Below, in pieces: positions 63,688 to 64,000 of a DNA stretch of 64,000 nt. The translations under genes were made by a program, and so were the position numbers. The notes below the pieces were generated by a model. It had not been told where the DNA came from. It ran no database searches and was given only the letters and a program-made list of their open reading frames with translations. The stretch is from Streptomyces sp. RKAG293 (GTDB lineage: Bacteria; Actinomycetota; Actinomycetes; Streptomycetales; Streptomycetaceae), in assembly GCF_023701745.1 (NCBI RefSeq), contig NZ_JAJOZB010000001.1, forward strand, positions 558,001 through 622,000, written 5' to 3'. The stretch's first letter is position 1, and the number at the start of each line of letters is the position of its first letter.

Positions 63688-64000
63688 CTACGCCTCCTCC
63701 ACCTCGTCGGTCGCACCGGAGGTATCAGGATTCTGGTCGCTGTCCAGGCGGATCTCCCGGCCGGGGCCGAGGTCGCCTCCGTCCAGGGTGACGCGGGGCT
63801 CCTCCCGGCGGTCCGCGAGCCGGCGGCGGTTGCGTACCCAGGTCAGCACGGAGCGCCAGGCGCTCTCGGTGACCGGGCGCACGGCCTCGCCGACCACGAC
63901 CAGGATGATGTCCTGCAGGATCTCGCCCGCCATGGAGTCGCGCTGATCACGGGAGGCTCTTCGCACGACGGTGAACTCGCCCCGGTCACGGGCCTCCTTG
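63688..64000 (-). CDS. EACC1-like small protein (5' end outside window)
   Basis: The frame is open to the window edge, and at least 103 residues are visible. A hydrophobic stretch (GEILQDIILVVVGEAV) is followed by a helix ending WLR-like (LTWVRNRRR) and then by a short strand-rich part (PRVTLDGGDLGPGREIRLD). This pattern fits 'effector-associated constant component 1', which accompanies caspase and other effectors. A GTG at 63966 could be an internal start, but the upstream codons look coding. It is directly upstream of the caspase gene. Confidence 0.6.
   Translation of the reverse strand, partial: KEARDRGEFTVVRRASRDQRDSMAGEILQDIILVVVGEAVRPVTESAWRSVLTWVRNRRRLADRREEPRVTLDGGDLGPGREIRLDSDQNPDTSGATDEVEEA

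Overview
The window is about 72% GC. Genes overlap by 4 bp (ATGA/GTGA) and often start with GTG. A rodlin and a chaplin gene (aerial-hypha surface proteins), ANTAR regulators and DmdR/IdeR-type iron boxes point to a Streptomyces chromosome. Positions, motifs and overlaps below were read from the sequence. Family names are recalled; no search was run.

Layout. (1) 2-367: 3' end of a coiled-coil gene on the + strand. (2) 423-13847, minus: one tightly coupled operon of eight or nine genes: zinc-ribbon/vWA-like protein, P-loop GTPase, large GTPase-associated-like protein, Hsp70-like ATPase, secreted vWA protein, radical SAM protein, coiled-coil protein, and a double AAA+ ATPase whose N-terminal part lies in another frame. 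It resembles the NTPase-centred conflict/signalling operons of multicellular bacteria and is the best candidate for a little-described system. (3) 14277-46956: an iron-regulated hydroxamate siderophore locus. It holds a heterodimeric ABC exporter, a siderophore-binding lipoprotein, an MbtH protein, one giant six-module NRPS (7343 aa), two FecCD permeases, a frameshifted FecE ATPase, an ornithine formyltransferase and an ornithine N5-hydroxylase. Four iron boxes (14277, 41378, 41446, 45537) tie these genes together. The NRPS reads as partial C-A-MT-PCP / C-A(Ser)-PCP / C-A(formyl-hydroxyornithine)-MT-PCP / C-A-PCP / C-A(Ser)-PCP / C-A-PCP-E, with no thioesterase. It should make a hexapeptide with two N-methylated residues. 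(4) 46963-51785: regulator/target pairs (SDR with TetR, DUF3291 with an HTH regulator, MarR with an EamA transporter), two of them with clear twin operators. (5) 51924-54239: rodlin and short chaplin flanking a membrane protein. (6) 54425-59635: Cys-rich protein, fatty acid desaturase, two GAF-ANTAR regulators, and a TetR/hydrolase pair with an operator-covered promoter. (7) 59667-64000, minus: EACC1-like small protein (cut by the window edge), a caspase-TM-solute-binding-vWA fusion, and a solute-binding lipoprotein; this looks like a second conflict or cell-death locus.

The siderophore genes form a closed loop. Ornithine is N5-hydroxylated (45592-46914) and formylated (44561-45508), assembled by the NRPS with MbtH, exported by the 14330-17796 pair, recaptured by the lipoprotein and imported by FecCD/FecE. 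The only broken member is the importer ATPase, which lacks one C in a C run. The same CCCCCGGC context marks the AAA+ gene break, so both are probably consensus errors.
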